Below are positions 26,213-34,679 of a stretch of 64,000 bases of DNA, piece after piece (the first letter of the stretch is position 1; each line of letters begins with the position of its first letter). This DNA comes from Microbacterium kunmingense. GTDB lineage: Bacteria; Actinomycetota; Actinomycetes; Actinomycetales; Microbacteriaceae. The stretch spans positions 110,696 to 174,695 of the forward strand of contig NZ_JAKNUS010000008.1 of assembly GCF_023155745.1 (NCBI RefSeq), written 5' to 3'. The notes under the pieces were generated by a model. The model did no database searches and was not told where the DNA came from. It saw only the letters and a program-made list of their open reading frames with translations. A program made the position numbers and the translations under genes.

Positions 26213-26656
26213 GTGAACGATCGTCGCCTTGCCGTGGAGGCGTGGGAGAGCCTCTTCCGTGCGCAGCATGAGCTGTTCGCCGATCTCGGCCGCGACTTCA
26301 CCGACTCACCGCTCCAGCAGGGCGAATACGACGTGCTGCTGACCGTCACCCGGGCACCCGACATGACGGCGCGGCTGCGCGACATCACGCGTCTGATGCT
26401 GGTGAGTCAGCCGTCGGTGTCGCGACTGGTCGACCGCATGGTCGCGCGCGGGTTCGTCACGAAGTGCCCCGACCCCGATGACGGTCGCGGCTCCCTCGTC
26501 CGGGCCACGGATGCCGGGGCGCGGGCGTTTCGCGAGGTGGCACGAATTCACGCCGCCCACATCGCGGAGCGGATGTCGGCGCTCAGTGAGGACGAGCTCA
26601 GGCAGCTGCGCGAGCTGACAGCCAAGCTCCGCGCAGCGCGAACCCCCGCCGGCTGA
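26213..26656 (+). CDS. MarR-family transcriptional regulator
   Basis: A 147-residue winged-helix protein from GTG 26213. The HTH (LRDITRLMLVSQPSVSRLVDRM) and wing (GFVTKCPDPDDGRGSLVRATDAG) are canonical, with a coiled C-terminus for dimerisation. It is divergent from the DUF2207 gene with 48 bp between starts, so it may regulate that gene and itself. Confidence 0.88.
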   Translation: MNDRRLAVEAWESLFRAQHELFADLGRDFTDSPLQQGEYDVLLTVTRAPDMTARLRDITRLMLVSQPSVSRLVDRMVARGFVTKCPDPDDGRGSLVRATDAGARAFREVARIHAAHIAERMSALSEDELRQLRELTAKLRAARTPAG

Positions 26657-26669
26657 GTCCGACGGGGGT
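26642..26669. terminator. Terminator hairpin at the marR end
   Basis: ACCCCCG (26642-26648) and CGGGGGT (26663-26669) form a 7-bp stem, with further CGG/CCG pairs inside; the stop codon of the MarR gene lies in the loop side. It lies between the convergent marR-type and hsp20 genes. Confidence 0.6.
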
Positions 26670-26698
26670 CGCGAGTGCTTTCTCTCAGCCGCTGAGCG

Positions 26699-27172
26699 CT
26701 ACTGCTCTACCGGCTGCGGGTGGTCGGCCGACGGCGAGGCCGACGCGGTCTCGTGCGCCTGGAGCACCTGCGCACCGTTCTCGGTGGCGACCTCGATCTT
26801 GCGCGGCTTGGCCTTCTCGCTCACGGGGATGGTGACACTGAGCACACCGTTGCTGTAGCTGGCCGAGATGCGGTCGGTGTCGATGCCCTGACCGAGGTTC
26901 AGCTGCCGCACGAAGCTGGCCGCCTCCCGCTCGCGGGTGATCCACTTGACACCCTCGCCGGCGCTGAGGGTGCGCTCCGCGCGGATGGTGAGCAGCTGGC
27001 CGTCCACGTCGATGTCGACCGAGCCCGGGTCGATCCCGGGAAGGTCGGCGGTGAGGACGTAGTGATCGCCGTCACGGTAGAGGTCCATCGGCATGCGGCG
27101 CGGGCCGCGGCGCACGTCGAAGAAGCTCGTCGCCAGACGGTCGAGGTCACGGAACGGGTCGTACGTTGCCAT
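26699..27172 (-). CDS. Hsp20 / alpha-crystallin small heat-shock protein
   Basis: A 157-residue chaperone: N-terminal arm with the usual R-D-L-D-R-L segment and MPMDLYRDGDHYVLTADLPG, the alpha-crystallin core (GVKWITREREAASFVRQLNL, then YSNGVLSVTIPVSEKAKPRK). ATP-independent holdase in the cytoplasm. Upstream lie both a HAIR site (27206-27226) and a perfect CIRCE site (27237-27263), so expression should be repressed by HspR and HrcA and released by heat. Confidence 0.93.
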   Translation of the reverse strand: MATYDPFRDLDRLATSFFDVRRGPRRMPMDLYRDGDHYVLTADLPGIDPGSVDIDVDGQLLTIRAERTLSAGEGVKWITREREAASFVRQLNLGQGIDTDRISASYSNGVLSVTIPVSEKAKPRKIEVATENGAQVLQAHETASASPSADHPQPVEQ

Positions 27173-27205
27173 GTTCGGTCTCCTTCACTGGATGAAATTC
27201 CTGAA

Positions 27206-27226
27206 CTTGAGCCACGTCGACTCAAG
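27206..27226. promoter_or_regulatory. HAIR element (HspR operator)
   Basis: CTTGAGC-N7-ACTCAAG matches the HAIR consensus CTTGAGT-N7-ACTCAAG with one change. It is 34 bp upstream of the hsp20 start; on the minus strand the half-site TTGAGT could also be the -35 box. HspR itself is not encoded in the window. Confidence 0.85.
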
Positions 27227-27236
27227 TAGGTCCAGA

Positions 27237-27263
27237 TTAGCACTCAGGCATAGAGAGTGCTAA
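27237..27263. promoter_or_regulatory. CIRCE element (HrcA operator)
   Basis: TTAGCACTC-N9-GAGTGCTAA, a perfect match to the CIRCE consensus, 10 bp from the HAIR site and 65 bp upstream of the hsp20 start. It directly abuts the terminator of the GH51 gene. HrcA is not encoded in the window. Confidence 0.95.
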
Positions 27264-27300
27264 TGCCCGCCCTGTTCGCCGTGAGCGAACAGGGCGGGCA
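27264..27300 (-). terminator. Strong terminator of the arabinofuranosidase operon
   Basis: A perfect 16-bp stem (27264-27279 with 27285-27300) and 5-base loop, 15 bp after the GH51 stop codon. It insulates the hsp20 promoter from the sugar operon. Confidence 0.85.
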
Positions 27301-27314
27301 GTCGACGCATCGAT

Positions 27315-28829
27315 CTATTCAGCGGTGAGGACCGTCCAGGAGCAGGGCGGCAGGGTGACGGAGACGACGCCGTCGGCGACCGTCACCGAGTCGTTGGCCT
27401 TCGGCGTCACCCGGTCGGGCTGCTCGAGCGTGTTCGCCGCGTGGATGTCGTCGTCGAAGACCGAGGTGGCGGCGGCGGAGGCGATCCCCTTCCCGAGCGC
27501 TGCGGCGTCGATGTCGAGGGTGACGGCATCGGTGGTGCTGCGATTGACGGCGAACACCGTGATCGCGTCACTGTCGGGGTCGTGCGTGGCGACCGCGTCG
27601 ACGACGGGCACCTCGCCGAACTTCGACGTCTGGTAGGTGGGGCTGTCGAGCTTCAGCTCGAGGGCGATCCCCCGCGCCAGCTGCGAGGTCAGGGAGAACG
27701 GGTAGAAGGTCGTCTGGCGCCAAGCCGGACCGCCCGGCTCGGTCATGATCGGCGCGATCACGTTCACCAGCTGCGCAAGACTGGCCGAGGTGACCCGGTC
27801 GGCGTGGCGGATGAGCGAGATCATCAGGCTGCCGAAGACGACGGCGTCGAGCACCGAGTACCTGTCCTCCAGCAGGCGCGGCGCGACCGGCCAGTCCGCG
27901 ACATCCGTGATCTTGTCGACGTCGTTGTAGCGGGACTGGTACCAGACGTTCCACTCATCGAAGGAGATGTCGATGGTCTTGTCGCTGCGCTTCAGAGCCT
28001 TCACGTGATCGGCTGTCGCCACCACCGCCTCGATGAACCGGTCCATGTCGACGCCCGATGCCAGGAAGCTGCCGAGGTCATCGCCCTCCGGTTCGTAGTA
28101 GGCGTGGCAGGAGATGTAGTCGACGTTCTCGTACGTCTCCTCCAGGACGATTCGCTCCCACTCGCCGAAGGTCGGCATCCCCGCTCCCGAGCTTCCGCAC
28201 ACGACGAGCTCGAGGTCGGGATCGAACTGCCGCATCGCGCGCGCCGTCGTCGCCGCCAGTCGGGCGTAGTTCTCCGCGGTGCTGTAGCCCAGCTGCCACG
28301 GACCGTCCATCTCGTTGCCCAGGCACCACATGCGGATGTCGTGGGGTTCGGGGTGCCCGTTGGCGACGCGCTGATCGGAGAGGCGGGTGCCCGCGCGGAG
28401 GTTCGCGTACTCGAGCACGTCGAGCGCCTCGAGGACCCCGCGGGTGCCGAGGTTCACCGCGTACATCAGCTCGCCGTCGACCTTCTTCATCCACGACGCG
28501 AACTCGTCGAGTCCGATCTCGTTCGTCTCCGTGGAGTGCCACGCCAGGTCGAGGCGCCGGGGTCGCTCCTCCCGAGGTCCGACCCCGTCCTCCCACCGGT
28601 ACCCCGAGACGAAGTTGCCGCCCGGGTAACGGATGGTCGAGACCCCGAGCTCCCGTACGAGCTCGATGACATCGGTGCGGAAGCCCTCGGCGTCGGCGGC
28701 CGGGTGGCCCGGCTCGTAGATGCCGTCGTAGACGCACCGCCCGAGGTGCTCGACGAACGAGCCGAACAGGCGCCGGTTGATGGGACCGACCGTGAAGTGC
28801 GGGTCGATGGTGAGATGTGCGCGGATCAT
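27315..28829 (-). CDS. GH51 alpha-L-arabinofuranosidase
   Basis: A 504-residue intracellular enzyme of normal GH51 length, no signal peptide. Catalytic residues: acid/base E173 (CLGNEMDGPWQ) and nucleophile E292 (SFDEWNVWY). It removes terminal arabinofuranose from imported arabino-oligosaccharides. Last gene of the importer operon (substrate-binding protein, two permeases, GH51), 53 bp after the second permease and followed by a strong terminator. Confidence 0.95.
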   Translation of the reverse strand: MIRAHLTIDPHFTVGPINRRLFGSFVEHLGRCVYDGIYEPGHPAADAEGFRTDVIELVRELGVSTIRYPGGNFVSGYRWEDGVGPREERPRRLDLAWHSTETNEIGLDEFASWMKKVDGELMYAVNLGTRGVLEALDVLEYANLRAGTRLSDQRVANGHPEPHDIRMWCLGNEMDGPWQLGYSTAENYARLAATTARAMRQFDPDLELVVCGSSGAGMPTFGEWERIVLEETYENVDYISCHAYYEPEGDDLGSFLASGVDMDRFIEAVVATADHVKALKRSDKTIDISFDEWNVWYQSRYNDVDKITDVADWPVAPRLLEDRYSVLDAVVFGSLMISLIRHADRVTSASLAQLVNVIAPIMTEPGGPAWRQTTFYPFSLTSQLARGIALELKLDSPTYQTSKFGEVPVVDAVATHDPDSDAITVFAVNRSTTDAVTLDIDAAALGKGIASAAATSVFDDDIHAANTLEQPDRVTPKANDSVTVADGVVSVTLPPCSWTVLTAE

Positions 28830-28882
28830 TCTTCTCTTTCGGGGAACGCGGGTTCAGCAGGACGTGCGGCGCGAGATCGGGA

Positions 28883-29812
28883 TCACTTCAGGCTTCCGAT
28901 CGCGAGCCCGCCCCGCCAGTACCGCTGGAGGGTGAGGAACGCGATGATCAGCGGGATCACCGAGACGAGCGAGCCGAGGATGATGATGCTCCACAGGGTC
29001 TGCCCGCCCGCCGCGCCGTAGGACGACGCCGTGGACTGCCACAGGCCGATGCCGACCGTGACGGGGAACAGGCGGTTGTCCGAGAGCATCACCAGCGGGA
29101 GGAAGTAGTTGTTCCACGACGCCACCACCGACAGCAGCAGCACCGTCACCATGGCGGGGCGCAGCAGCGGCAGAGCGACGGTCACGAACGTGCGGAACTC
29201 CCCCGCCCCATCCACGCGCGCGGCATCCAGCAGCTCGTCCGGAACCGCGTCCCGAGCGTACACGCACATCAGATACACGCCGAAGGGATTGAGCAGGGTG
29301 GGCAGGATCACCGCCCAGATGGTGTTGGTGAGGCCGACCTCGGCGAAGAGGACGAAGGTGGGGATCACCAGCGCCGTCGTCGGCACCATCACCGCGCCGA
29401 GGATCACCGCGAACCCGACCCGACGGCCGGCGAAGCTGTACTTGGCGAACCCGTAGCCCGCGAGCACGGCGAGCACCGTCGCGCCCACACCGCCAGCGAT
29501 GGCGTAGAGCGCGGAGTTCCCGAGCCAGCGGGCGTAGATGCCCCCGCTGTAGGTGAACAGGTCGGTGAAGTTCTGGACGTAGTCGATGTCGCCGCTGAAC
29601 CACAGTGCGCTCCCGCCGCCGAAGAGGCTGGCAGCGTCCTTGGAGCTGTTGACGATCAGCCACCAGAACGGGATGAGGAAGTAGATCATCAACCCCGCGA
29701 GGACGATGTTCAGCGGGATGCGACCGCCGATCCGTCTCGGGTCCGACCGGCGCTCGACGAGCTTGCGGGGGGCACGCTGCGCGGGGGGTCGTTCGACCGG
29801 TGTGACGCTCAT
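28883..29812 (-). CDS. CUT1 sugar ABC transporter permease (MalG/AraQ type)
   Basis: A 309-residue permease with six helices and the EAA loop (ELLDAARVDGAGEFRTFVTVALPLLRPAM). Start ATG 29812 overlaps the stop of the other permease. The frame stays open far upstream but only through that gene. Works with the permease at 29809 and the lipoprotein at 30826 to import arabino-oligosaccharides (inferred from GH51 in the operon). No ATPase gene is present, so a shared MsiK-type ATPase encoded elsewhere is expected. Confidence 0.92.
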   Translation of the reverse strand: MSVTPVERPPAQRAPRKLVERRSDPRRIGGRIPLNIVLAGLMIYFLIPFWWLIVNSSKDAASLFGGGSALWFSGDIDYVQNFTDLFTYSGGIYARWLGNSALYAIAGGVGATVLAVLAGYGFAKYSFAGRRVGFAVILGAVMVPTTALVIPTFVLFAEVGLTNTIWAVILPTLLNPFGVYLMCVYARDAVPDELLDAARVDGAGEFRTFVTVALPLLRPAMVTVLLLSVVASWNNYFLPLVMLSDNRLFPVTVGIGLWQSTASSYGAAGGQTLWSIIILGSLVSVIPLIIAFLTLQRYWRGGLAIGSLK

Positions 29813-30756
29813 GAGAAGAAGCTCCCTCGCTTGCGGGTCGCGAACAGGAAGATGTAGACGCAGATGAAGACCACCGCACCCAGCGCGAACGAGATCGCCG
29901 AGCCGTAGTTGTAATTGGCCAGCGAGAAGGCCTGCTGGTATGCGTACATGTTGGGCGTGAAGTCGTTGGGGATCGCGCCGGCCGCGAGCTGCTGGAGGAT
30001 CTTCGGCTCGTTGAAGAACTGCAGCGTGCCGATCAGCGCGAACACCAGGATGAGCAGCAGCGCCGGGGCGATGAGCGGGATCTTGATGCGCAGGACGATC
30101 TGCCACTGCGATGCCCCGTCGATCCGCGCGGCCTCGTAGAGCGCCGGATCGACGCCCTGGAGGGCGGCGTAGAGGATGATCATGTAGTAGCCGGCCCACT
30201 GCCAGGTGACGATGTTGAGCAGGCCGTAGAAGATCAGGCTGCTGCTCAAGAAGTTCGGGGCGTCTGCGCCGAAGAGCCCGAAGATCTCCGCCAGGGGGCC
30301 GAAGTTGCTGCTGTAGAGGAATCCCCACATCAGCGCGCCGATCACGGTGGGGATGGCGTAGGGCATGAAGATCATCAGTCGCGAGAAGCGGGCGAACCGC
30401 GTCGTCACGATGTCGAGGATGAGGGCCACCGCCAGCGACACCGCCATCTGCAGCGGGATCAGCACCAGCGAGAAGCTGATGACGAACCAGGCGCCGCTGA
30501 GGAACGAGGGGTCCTGGAAGGCCTTGATGTAGTTGTCGAAGAGCACGAACCGCTCCCCGCCGATCAGCGAGGACTGGAACATGCTCAGGTAGAACGCGAA
30601 CCCGATGGGCAGCACGAGCAGCGTCAGGAAGATGATCGCGAACGGCCCGACGAAGAGCCATCCGATCAGGTTCTGACGCGTCGCGGTGGAGCGACGCCGA
30701 CCCTTCTTGTCGTGCGTCGCTTTCTCACGTGTGGAGGTGGCGAGTGTGGCAGTCAT
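29809..30756 (-). CDS. CUT1 sugar ABC transporter permease (MalF/AraP type)
   Basis: A 315-residue permease with six helices; WLFVGPFAIIFLTLLVLPIGFAFYLSM begins the membrane domain and the EAA loop is ALYEAARIDGASQWQIVLRIKIPL. Four-base overlap with the next gene. Partner of the permease at 28883. Confidence 0.92.
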   Translation of the reverse strand: MTATLATSTREKATHDKKGRRRSTATRQNLIGWLFVGPFAIIFLTLLVLPIGFAFYLSMFQSSLIGGERFVLFDNYIKAFQDPSFLSGAWFVISFSLVLIPLQMAVSLAVALILDIVTTRFARFSRLMIFMPYAIPTVIGALMWGFLYSSNFGPLAEIFGLFGADAPNFLSSSLIFYGLLNIVTWQWAGYYMIILYAALQGVDPALYEAARIDGASQWQIVLRIKIPLIAPALLLILVFALIGTLQFFNEPKILQQLAAGAIPNDFTPNMYAYQQAFSLANYNYGSAISFALGAVVFICVYIFLFATRKRGSFFS

Positions 30757-30781
30757 TGTCTCTCTCCCGTACGCGGGTGCG

Positions 30782-30820
30782 AGGGGGCCGGCCCGAGGCT
30801 GAGCCGCGGGCCGGCCCCCT
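30782..30820 (-). terminator. Intercistronic hairpin between binding protein and permease genes
   Basis: A perfect 14-bp stem (30782-30795 with 30807-30820) and 11-base loop just after the substrate-binding-protein stop codon. Such hairpins usually make a partial terminator or RNA stabiliser that keeps the binding protein more abundant than the permeases. Confidence 0.65.
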
Positions 30821-30825
30821 CCACC

Positions 30826-32205
30826 TCACTCGACGACGGTGAACCCCTGCTCCTCGGCATAGGCGACGACGTCGGCCTGCAGCCGGTCGGCGGCCTCGGA
30901 GCCGGTGATGGATCCCTCGTTGATGGCGGCGATCTGCTCCGTCAGTGCGGAGTAGTAGTACTGCCCGATCGGGGTGTAGACCATGCCGGTGTAGGCGTTG
31001 GCCGCGGGGACGTACACGTCCTTGTTCGCCTGCTGCCCGTTGAAGAACGGCACCTCGTAGTCGAGGAACTCGGGCGAGTCCAGGACGTTCACGTTCAGCG
31101 GGAAGATGATCTGCTCCTGCCAGCCCTGATCCAGGGATGCCTGGTCGGCGTAGACCCCGAAGGCCACCTGCGCGGCCAGTTCGGGATCGCTGGCCTGGCT
31201 GGTCACCGCGAACGCCGAGCCGCCCCAGTTGATGGCGACGGGGTTGGCGGTGTCCCACTGCGGCATCGGGGCCGTGGCCCAGACCCCGGCGTCGGCACCC
31301 TCGCCGACACCGGCACCCTGCAGGTACCCCGGCGCCCACGCGGCGGAGAGGTAGGTCGCGTAGTCGCCGCCGATCACACCCGAGATGTACTCGGGGGTGA
31401 ACTGGTCCTGCGTGCCGACCAGGTCCTCGGAGACGAGGTTCGCCCAGTAGTCGAGCATGTCCTTGATCCGCTGGTCGTCGAGGTTGATCTCGATCTCGCC
31501 CTCGTTATCGGGGCTGTAGGTGAACGGCTGAGCACCCGTCTGGTACATGAGCGCCGTCACGTAGGCCGGCTGGTTGGCTGCGAAGGAGGCGAAGAACGGC
31601 CCCCCGGCCTCTCGGGTGGAGCGGGCGACGGCCTCGAACTCCTCCCATGTGGTCGGCGGAGTGATGCCGTACTCCTCGAAGATGTCGGTGCGGTAGATCA
31701 TGCCCATCGGACCGCCGTCGATCGGCGCCCCGTAGATGCCGTCTCCGACCGAGACATCCTGCCACGCGCCCTCGCTGAAGTTGTCCCGGACGTCCTCGTA
31801 GCCGAGGTCGCGGAGGTCGACCAGGGCGCCCTGGATCTGGAACGTGGGGATGCGGTCGGCCTCGACCATCACCACGTCGGCGAGGCCGCTGCCCGCGGAG
31901 ACGCCGGTCTGGATCCGCTCGTACGCCGGCCCGCCGGCGCCGACGTTCGTCCAGCAGACCTGGACCTCGTCGTTGGCCTCGTTGAAGTTGTCGGCGACGT
32001 CCTCCATGTTGGGGTACCACGCCCAGAGGGTCACGACGGGGAGATCGGGCTTGGGGATGGTGTTCTCGCAATTGCTGGCGCCGGCGCCGCCGTCGGCGTT
32101 CCCGCCGTCGGTGCCTCCTCCCCCGCCGCCGTCGTTGGAACAGGCGGCAAGCCCGGCGGCGAGCGCGATCGTGGCTGTGACAGCAAGGACTCGCTTCGTC
32201 TTCAC
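30826..32205 (-). CDS. Sugar ABC transporter substrate-binding lipoprotein
   Basis: A 459-residue lipoprotein starting at GTG 32205 with a signal peptide and lipobox L-A-A-C (Cys22), then a Gly/Asn-rich linker and a family-1 solute-binding fold (VVTLWAWYPNMEDVADNFNE, SGLADVVMVEADRIPTFQ, GPMGMIYRTDIFEEYGI, AINWGGSAFAVTS). First gene of the arabino-oligosaccharide importer operon; paired LacI operators lie 96-121 bp upstream. The exact oligosaccharide is inferred from GH51. Confidence 0.9.
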   Translation of the reverse strand: MKTKRVLAVTATIALAAGLAACSNDGGGGGGTDGGNADGGAGASNCENTIPKPDLPVVTLWAWYPNMEDVADNFNEANDEVQVCWTNVGAGGPAYERIQTGVSAGSGLADVVMVEADRIPTFQIQGALVDLRDLGYEDVRDNFSEGAWQDVSVGDGIYGAPIDGGPMGMIYRTDIFEEYGITPPTTWEEFEAVARSTREAGGPFFASFAANQPAYVTALMYQTGAQPFTYSPDNEGEIEINLDDQRIKDMLDYWANLVSEDLVGTQDQFTPEYISGVIGGDYATYLSAAWAPGYLQGAGVGEGADAGVWATAPMPQWDTANPVAINWGGSAFAVTSQASDPELAAQVAFGVYADQASLDQGWQEQIIFPLNVNVLDSPEFLDYEVPFFNGQQANKDVYVPAANAYTGMVYTPIGQYYYSALTEQIAAINEGSITGSEAADRLQADVVAYAEEQGFTVVE

Positions 32206-32300
32206 TGGAGATTCCTTTCGGTTCTGCGGGACTTCTTCGTCGGTGCGCGACCGGCTCCCGTGCGGGCGACGCCGCATGTCGGCGTCGTCGCCGGGAGCAC

Positions 32301-32326
32301 TACAACGTTGTATTTGCAACGTTGCA
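32301..32326. promoter_or_regulatory. Tandem LacI-type operators
   Basis: Two perfect 12-bp palindromes share the core CAACGTTG: TACAACGTTGTA (32301-32312) and TGCAACGTTGCA (32315-32326), 14 bp apart centre to centre. They lie in the divergent region between the binding-protein gene and the LacI gene, so the regulator probably represses the operon and itself. Confidence 0.75.
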
Positions 32327-32398
32327 CAAACGATGGCACTCCGCGTGCGACGTGTCAAGATGTGGGAGGAAGATCGAGAACGGAAGGCGGGACCGACG

Positions 32399-33442
32399 AT
32401 GGGACCCACGCTGCACGACGTCGCACGGGTGGCCGGCGTGTCCATCAAGACGGTCTCGAACGTCATCAACGACTACCCGCACGTGCGCCCGGGCACCCGG
32501 GACCGCGTGAACCTCGCCATCCAGCAGCTGGACTATCGACCGAATCTCTCGGCCCGAGGCCTGCGGTCGGGCCGCACCGGCGTCATCGGACTGGCCGTCC
32601 CCTCGCTCCGTGAGAACTACTTCGCCGAGCTCGCCGACGCGGTGATCCGCGCCGCCGAGAAGCGCGGACTCGGGGTCATGGTCGAGCAGACCGGCGGCCA
32701 GCGGGATGCCGAGATGCGGGCCGTCTCGCGCAGTCGTCCGCGCTTCCTCGACGGACTGCTCTTCAGTCCCGTCAGCCTCGGGCAGGAGGACGCCGAGCTC
32801 CTCGCCGTCGACGGCCCCCTCGTGCTTCTCGGCGAACGGATCTTCGGCGGCCCCACAGACCACGTGACGATGCACAACATGTCGTCGGCCCAGGCGGCCA
32901 CCGAGCATCTCATCGAAATCGGCAGACGGCGCATCGCGCTCATCGGCGCCGATCCCCGTCACCGCGACGACGAGGCCAACTCGGCGAACCTGCGGCTGCG
33001 CGGCTACCGGCGCGCCCTGGAGCAGGCGGGCATCGCGTTCGATCCCGACCTCGTACGGCCCGCGGTGATGTCTGACTGGAACCGTGCGGGCGGGGCCGCG
33101 GCCACGCACCGCCTCGTCGCCGACGGGGTGGACTTCGACGCCGTGTTCGCCCTCACCGACACCCTCGGGCTCGGCGTCCTGCGAGCGCTCGGCGAAGAGG
33201 GACTGCGCGTGCCCGAGGACGTCGCGGTCATCGGCTTCGACAACATCGACGAGAGCCAGTACTCGGTTCCGTCGATGTCGACCATCGACACGGGTCGAGA
33301 CGAGATCGCCGCGATCGCGGTCGACCGGCTCATCGAGCGCATCAAGGAGAAGGGCGAGCGACGCCCGCCCGAGACCTACAAGCCCGACTTCCGGGTGGTG
33401 CGCCGCGAGTCGACCGGTTTCCCCGATTCCGACACCGCCTGA
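32399..33442 (+). CDS. LacI-family transcriptional regulator
   Basis: A 347-residue repressor: HTH (TLHDVARVAGVSIKTVSNVIN, hinge helix NLSARGLRSGRTG) and a periplasmic-binding-protein-like ligand domain (GVIGLAVPSLRENYFAELADAV, GGPTDHVTMHN, ALTDTLGLGVLRAL, VIGFDNIDES). ATG 32399 is chosen; ATG 32360 is possible. Divergent from the importer operon and probably its repressor, with an arabinose oligomer or related sugar as inducer. Confidence 0.92.
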   Translation: MGPTLHDVARVAGVSIKTVSNVINDYPHVRPGTRDRVNLAIQQLDYRPNLSARGLRSGRTGVIGLAVPSLRENYFAELADAVIRAAEKRGLGVMVEQTGGQRDAEMRAVSRSRPRFLDGLLFSPVSLGQEDAELLAVDGPLVLLGERIFGGPTDHVTMHNMSSAQAATEHLIEIGRRRIALIGADPRHRDDEANSANLRLRGYRRALEQAGIAFDPDLVRPAVMSDWNRAGGAAATHRLVADGVDFDAVFALTDTLGLGVLRALGEEGLRVPEDVAVIGFDNIDESQYSVPSMSTIDTGRDEIAAIAVDRLIERIKEKGERRPPETYKPDFRVVRRESTGFPDSDTA

Positions 33443-33446
33443 GAGC

Positions 33447-34058
33447 TCACGGGTCGCCGGCGAACCGTTCCGATGACACGATCTGCTGCGCGGCCCGGCG
33501 CAGCGCCAGCAGCAGAGGCTCGGTGAGGACCGTGCCGAGGACGACGTATCGCACCGCGTCCTCGAGCGAGTCGCCGGGGATGCCCGCGATCTCGGCCTCG
33601 GCGATCCGACGCGCCGCGACGATGTACTCGTCCATGACGGCGGATGGCACGGTGAACCCGGCTCGCTCGAGGGTTGCCAGCGCCACCGCGAGACCTCCGA
33701 GCAGACCCGGCTCACACGTGCCGGGTCGCCCGCCGAGCCGCTCGTACAGCGCCTCCGCCGAGCCGGTATCAGCGCCCTCCGGTGCAGCGGGCGTGACCGC
33801 CGCATGGGCGACCCCCAGCAGGTCGTAGGCACCTGCCGGCGGGGCGTCGAGCGCGGTCACCACCTTGCGGATCTCGGCGACGCTCACCCCAGCGGCAATG
33901 AGCGCGCGGATCACCCGCAGTCGTTCGACGTGTCGTGGGCAGTACTCCGCCTGCGTGGCGGCCGTGCGAACCCCCTCGGGCAGCAGTCCCTCGCGCAGGT
34001 AGTACTTGATGGTCGGCACCGCGACGTCCGCGGCGGCGGCCAGCTCGGAAATCCTCAT
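33447..34058 (-). CDS. MerR-family transcriptional regulator
   Basis: A 203-residue regulator: MerR HTH at residues 1-70 (MRISELAAAADVAVPTIKYY, REGLLPEGVRTAATQAEYC) and an all-helical C-terminal half without a metal-binding Cys cluster, so it senses something other than metal. It is divergent from the DUF4188 gene, with two dyads between them. Its stop is 4 bp from the LacI stop; the pair interrupts the arabinose locus. Confidence 0.88.
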   Translation of the reverse strand: MRISELAAAADVAVPTIKYYLREGLLPEGVRTAATQAEYCPRHVERLRVIRALIAAGVSVAEIRKVVTALDAPPAGAYDLLGVAHAAVTPAAPEGADTGSAEALYERLGGRPGTCEPGLLGGLAVALATLERAGFTVPSAVMDEYIVAARRIAEAEIAGIPGDSLEDAVRYVVLGTVLTEPLLLALRRAAQQIVSSERFAGDP

Positions 34059-34072
34059 CGCCCCCCTTGCAT

Positions 34073-34114
34073 TGGATAGTACCGCTATCCATACTGGATA
34101 GTGACACTATCCAG
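34073..34114. promoter_or_regulatory. Paired dyads in the merR/DUF4188 divergent promoter
   Basis: TGGATAG-N5-CTATCCA (34073-34091) and CTGGATAGT-N3-ACTATCCAG (34094-34114), 21-22 bp apart. The second lies 14 bp upstream of the DUF4188 start. Typical of a MerR operator overlapping its promoter. Confidence 0.75.
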
Positions 34115-34127
34115 AGAGGTCTGAATC

Positions 34128-34625
34128 ATGAGCAGGATCGTCGCGGGACGGATGACGCACCACCACGAGGGCGAACTCGTCGTTTTCCACATCGGCATGC
34201 AGATCAACCGTTGGTGGCGCGTGGATCAGTGGCTCCCGGTCTTCCTCGCGATGCCGCGGATGCTCCGCGAGCAGATGAGCGACGAGGAGTCCGGCATGCT
34301 CGGCTCGCAGCTGCTCTTCGGCGCCGGCGGCCCGTTCGTCGTGCAGTACTGGTCGTCGATCGACAGGCTCTACGCCTACGCATCGTCGATGGACCATCTG
34401 CACCGGCCCGCGTGGACGGCGTTCAACCAGCGTGCGCGGAAGGCGCCCGGGGCGGTCGGCATCTGGCACGAGACATTCCTCGTCGATCGCGCCGAGAGCA
34501 TGTACGTCTCGACGAAGCCGATGGGACTGGCCGCTGCCACCGCGCTCGTCCCGGTCACGGGACGGCATGATCGCGCCCGCGCCCGTTTCGCCGACGGCCG
34601 CACCGCAGCATCCGCCCCGAACTGA
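34128..34625 (+). CDS. DUF4188 (monooxygenase-like) protein
   Basis: A 165-residue protein matching DUF4188: VVFHIGMQINRWWRVDQWLPVF, then FGAGGPFVVQYWSSIDRLYAYA and GIWHETFLVDRAESMYVS. The family is related to dimeric alpha-beta barrel monooxygenases and phenylacetaldoxime-dehydratase-like proteins. Controlled by the divergent MerR regulator. Substrate unknown. Confidence 0.85.
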   Translation: MSRIVAGRMTHHHEGELVVFHIGMQINRWWRVDQWLPVFLAMPRMLREQMSDEESGMLGSQLLFGAGGPFVVQYWSSIDRLYAYASSMDHLHRPAWTAFNQRARKAPGAVGIWHETFLVDRAESMYVSTKPMGLAAATALVPVTGRHDRARARFADGRTAASAPN

Positions 34626-34679
34626 CCTCGCCGACCCGCTCTAACGCGCGCAACCCGGGGATATCACCCGGGGAAACAG

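Noticed and set aside
28883..30661. A single 592-codon frame covering both permease genes
   Set aside because: The first half is out of frame with the MalF-type permease (29809-30756), which has good motifs; the real MalG-type gene starts at 29812.
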